A DNA stretch of 7,694 nt from Puniceicoccales bacterium. GTDB taxonomy: Bacteria > Verrucomicrobiota > Verrucomicrobiia > Opitutales > UBA953. How positions within the stretch are numbered: position 1 is the first letter of the stretch; the number at the start of each line of letters is the position of its first letter. The stretch spans positions 1 through 7,694 of the forward strand of contig JAITPT010000304.1 in assembly GCA_031289285.1 (NCBI GenBank), written 5' to 3'. A program made the translations under genes and the position numbers. The notes under the pieces are model-generated. The model was not told the origin of the DNA, made no database searches, and saw only the letters and a program-made list of their open reading frames with translations. Positions 6,953 through 7,694 of this stretch are shown here, piece by piece.

Positions 6953-7006
6953 ACAGTTGTCCCATAGCATTGGGAGTATTTGGAATGGAGTTTGGTGTCT
7001 GCATCT

Positions 7007-7164
7007 AAACCCCAACGGGGTTTCCCAACGGCGCGGAGATTGGCCTGTTGAAAGGCCGTTGGGCAACCCCGTTGGGGTTGTGGGTGGGGTGCCCATCTAA
7101 CCCAGGGTAGGCGCTCGTTCCTCGCGCCAACCCTGGGCTTTGTTGGGCAACCCCCTTGGGGTTG
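7007..7164. repeat. Dispersed hairpin-rich element (CCCCGTTGGGG type)
   Basis: Four nested or consecutive structures are directly visible. AAACCCC-AAC-GGGGTTT lies at 7007-7023, CAACCCC-GTT-GGGGTTG at 7064-7080 and CAACCCC-CTT-GGGGTTG at 7148-7164. The first two are also mirror partners: with CCCAACGGC/GCCGTTGGG they form a 25-bp inverted repeat (7008-7032 against 7055-7079) with a single mismatch. Between the second and third is a long hairpin at 7101-7137: CCCAGGGT, an A, GGCGC, a 9-nt loop, GCGCC, an A, ACCCTGGG. Minus-strand frames read NPNGVAQ/NPKGVAQ peptides. From memory, such peptides appear as spurious short proteins in many verrucomicrobial and planctomycetal genomes, so I treat the region as a non-coding repeat. 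It could also serve as a transcription end for the reductase gene. Confidence 0.85.
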
Positions 7165-7291
7165 TGAACCGACGCCGCTCGCAAAACAGGAAAGCACTTT
7201 TCCCCAAAAAACAAACTTGCTGTGTTGATTTGGAACCAGTTCTGAATTCGTTTCCGACGCTGTGGGACAACTGTAAAAAAACGGTTCCTCG

Positions 7292-7318
7292 CTACTTTGA
7301 GTGGGAACTCAAGTGTAG
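7292..7318. repeat. Hairpin TTGAGT-GGGA-ACTCAA with outer CTAC/GTAG stem
   Basis: The inner arms TTGAGT (7297-7302) and ACTCAA (7307-7312) pair around a GGGA tetraloop. An outer CTAC (7292-7295) can pair with GTAG (7315-7318) across a small internal loop. It lies in the gene-free right part of the window. It may be part of the same dispersed repeat landscape or a piece of a structured RNA. Confidence 0.55.
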
Positions 7319-7348
7319 TCAGCCCCGCATTATGGCGAGATGTGCATA

Positions 7349-7414
7349 ACCGGAGGTGTAGCGCAGCGAAACCTCCGGTCAGCTGCCCACCCGCAACAAA
7401 GCCCCGCAGGGGGC
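7349..7414. repeat. Two further palindromes (ACCGGAGGT / ACCTCCGGT and GCCCC / GGGGC)
   Basis: ACCGGAGGT (7349-7357) and ACCTCCGGT (7371-7379) form a perfect 9-bp stem with a 13-nt loop rich in GCG. Twenty bases on, GCCCC-GCAG-GGGGC (7401-7414) forms a short GC stem. Such pairs are familiar to me as dispersed intergenic repeats in this broad bacterial group. No coding frame here has a recognisable product. Confidence 0.75.
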
Positions 7415-7584
7415 GAGATTATCGGGTTACCAGATGCTGGTGGTGTGTATTCCGTTGCAATTTCGTAGAAGGCACGTGGTGGGCACTGACCGGGAAAGTT
7501 GCACGAACCGCAGCGACGTCAAGTAATAAAATGGCTGCCTTTTAATTCGCAAACAATAAATTGGCAAAATGTTGCCCGTGTTGT
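7415..7584. other. Gene-free stretch, nothing recognised
   Basis: I see no gene, strong hairpin or repeat here. The sequence shifts from mixed composition to AT-rich around 7520-7570, just before the next repeat module begins. Confidence 0.4.
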
Positions 7585-7694
7585 AAGTGCATGATTTATC
7601 GCATAGTTGAGAGGCGGATACTTACTTCTCCCCTTCCCCCGCCTCCCCCTACCCCCGCCTCTCTCTGAATAATTAACCAGACTAAAGATTTTGC
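7585..7694. repeat. Dispersed repeat module, copy B, with C-run tract; cut by window edge
   Basis: AAGTGCATGATTT (7585-7597), a TC, TAGTT, GAGA, GCCTC and finally CTGAATAATTAACCAGACTAAA (7665-7686) reproduce the order seen at 5534-5613. The spacer here is about 22 bp longer and contains four C-runs of 4-5 bases (7630-7633, 7636-7640, 7645-7649, 7652-7656). The 135-bp unit has just begun when the window ends, so whether another tandem array follows is unknown. Confidence 0.75.

Noticed and set aside
6021..7004. A 327-codon minus-strand frame opposite the aldo/keto reductase
   Set aside because: The plus-strand reductase has a complete catalytic tetrad and a typical length; the antisense product resembles no family.
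7005..7214. Short minus-strand frame with NPNGVAQ-like peptides
   Set aside because: It lies entirely in hairpin repeat DNA, and its repetition comes from the CCCCGTTGGGG palindromes rather than from a protein.

Overview
The window holds three complete protein genes, the first 18 codons of a fourth, and an unusual amount of repetitive, hairpin-rich DNA between them. The G+C-rich coding sequence and the gene content suggest a member of the Planctomycetota–Verrucomicrobiota–Lentisphaerota group. That content is an exported GH20 hexosaminidase and a large exported di-haem protein of the HzsA-related type. The dispersed repeats, with their cryptic 'NPNGVAQ'-type reading frames, point the same way. 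A gut or polymer-degrading verrucomicrobium such as an Opitutales member is my best guess, but it is inference; there is no rRNA or marker gene here.

Layout. Positions 1-54 (minus) are the start of a Y1/REP-associated-type transposase. It is preceded at 99-139 by two small GGGG-ACAGA-CCCC hairpins. Positions 179-2383 (minus) encode a secreted GH20 beta-N-acetylhexosaminidase. The 240-bp spacer at 2384-2623 is almost entirely repeat: a 163-bp element with terminal inverted repeats next to a partial second copy. Positions 2624-5332 (minus) encode a 902-residue exported HzsA-related protein with two CxxCH haem motifs. Positions 5333-6092 hold no convincing gene; they contain three tandem copies of a 135-bp repeat (5591-5996). 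Positions 6093-6938 (plus) encode an aldo/keto reductase with a complete catalytic tetrad. Positions 6939-7694 hold no convincing gene. They contain a series of strong hairpins, a four-run C tract (G-quadruplex potential on the minus strand) and, at the window edge, another copy of the module that starts the 135-bp repeat array.

How the parts relate. The HzsA-related gene and the GH20 gene face the same way and could be read from one promoter upstream of 5332. Both products carry export signals, so a periplasmic or surface role in glycan use coupled to a redox protein is conceivable but unproven. The aldo/keto reductase is a separate cytoplasmic gene on the opposite strand, bracketed by repeat material. 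I see no defence system, CRISPR array, tRNA or rRNA. The most novel material is the set of dispersed repeats: the inverted-repeat element, the 135-bp array and the hairpin cluster.
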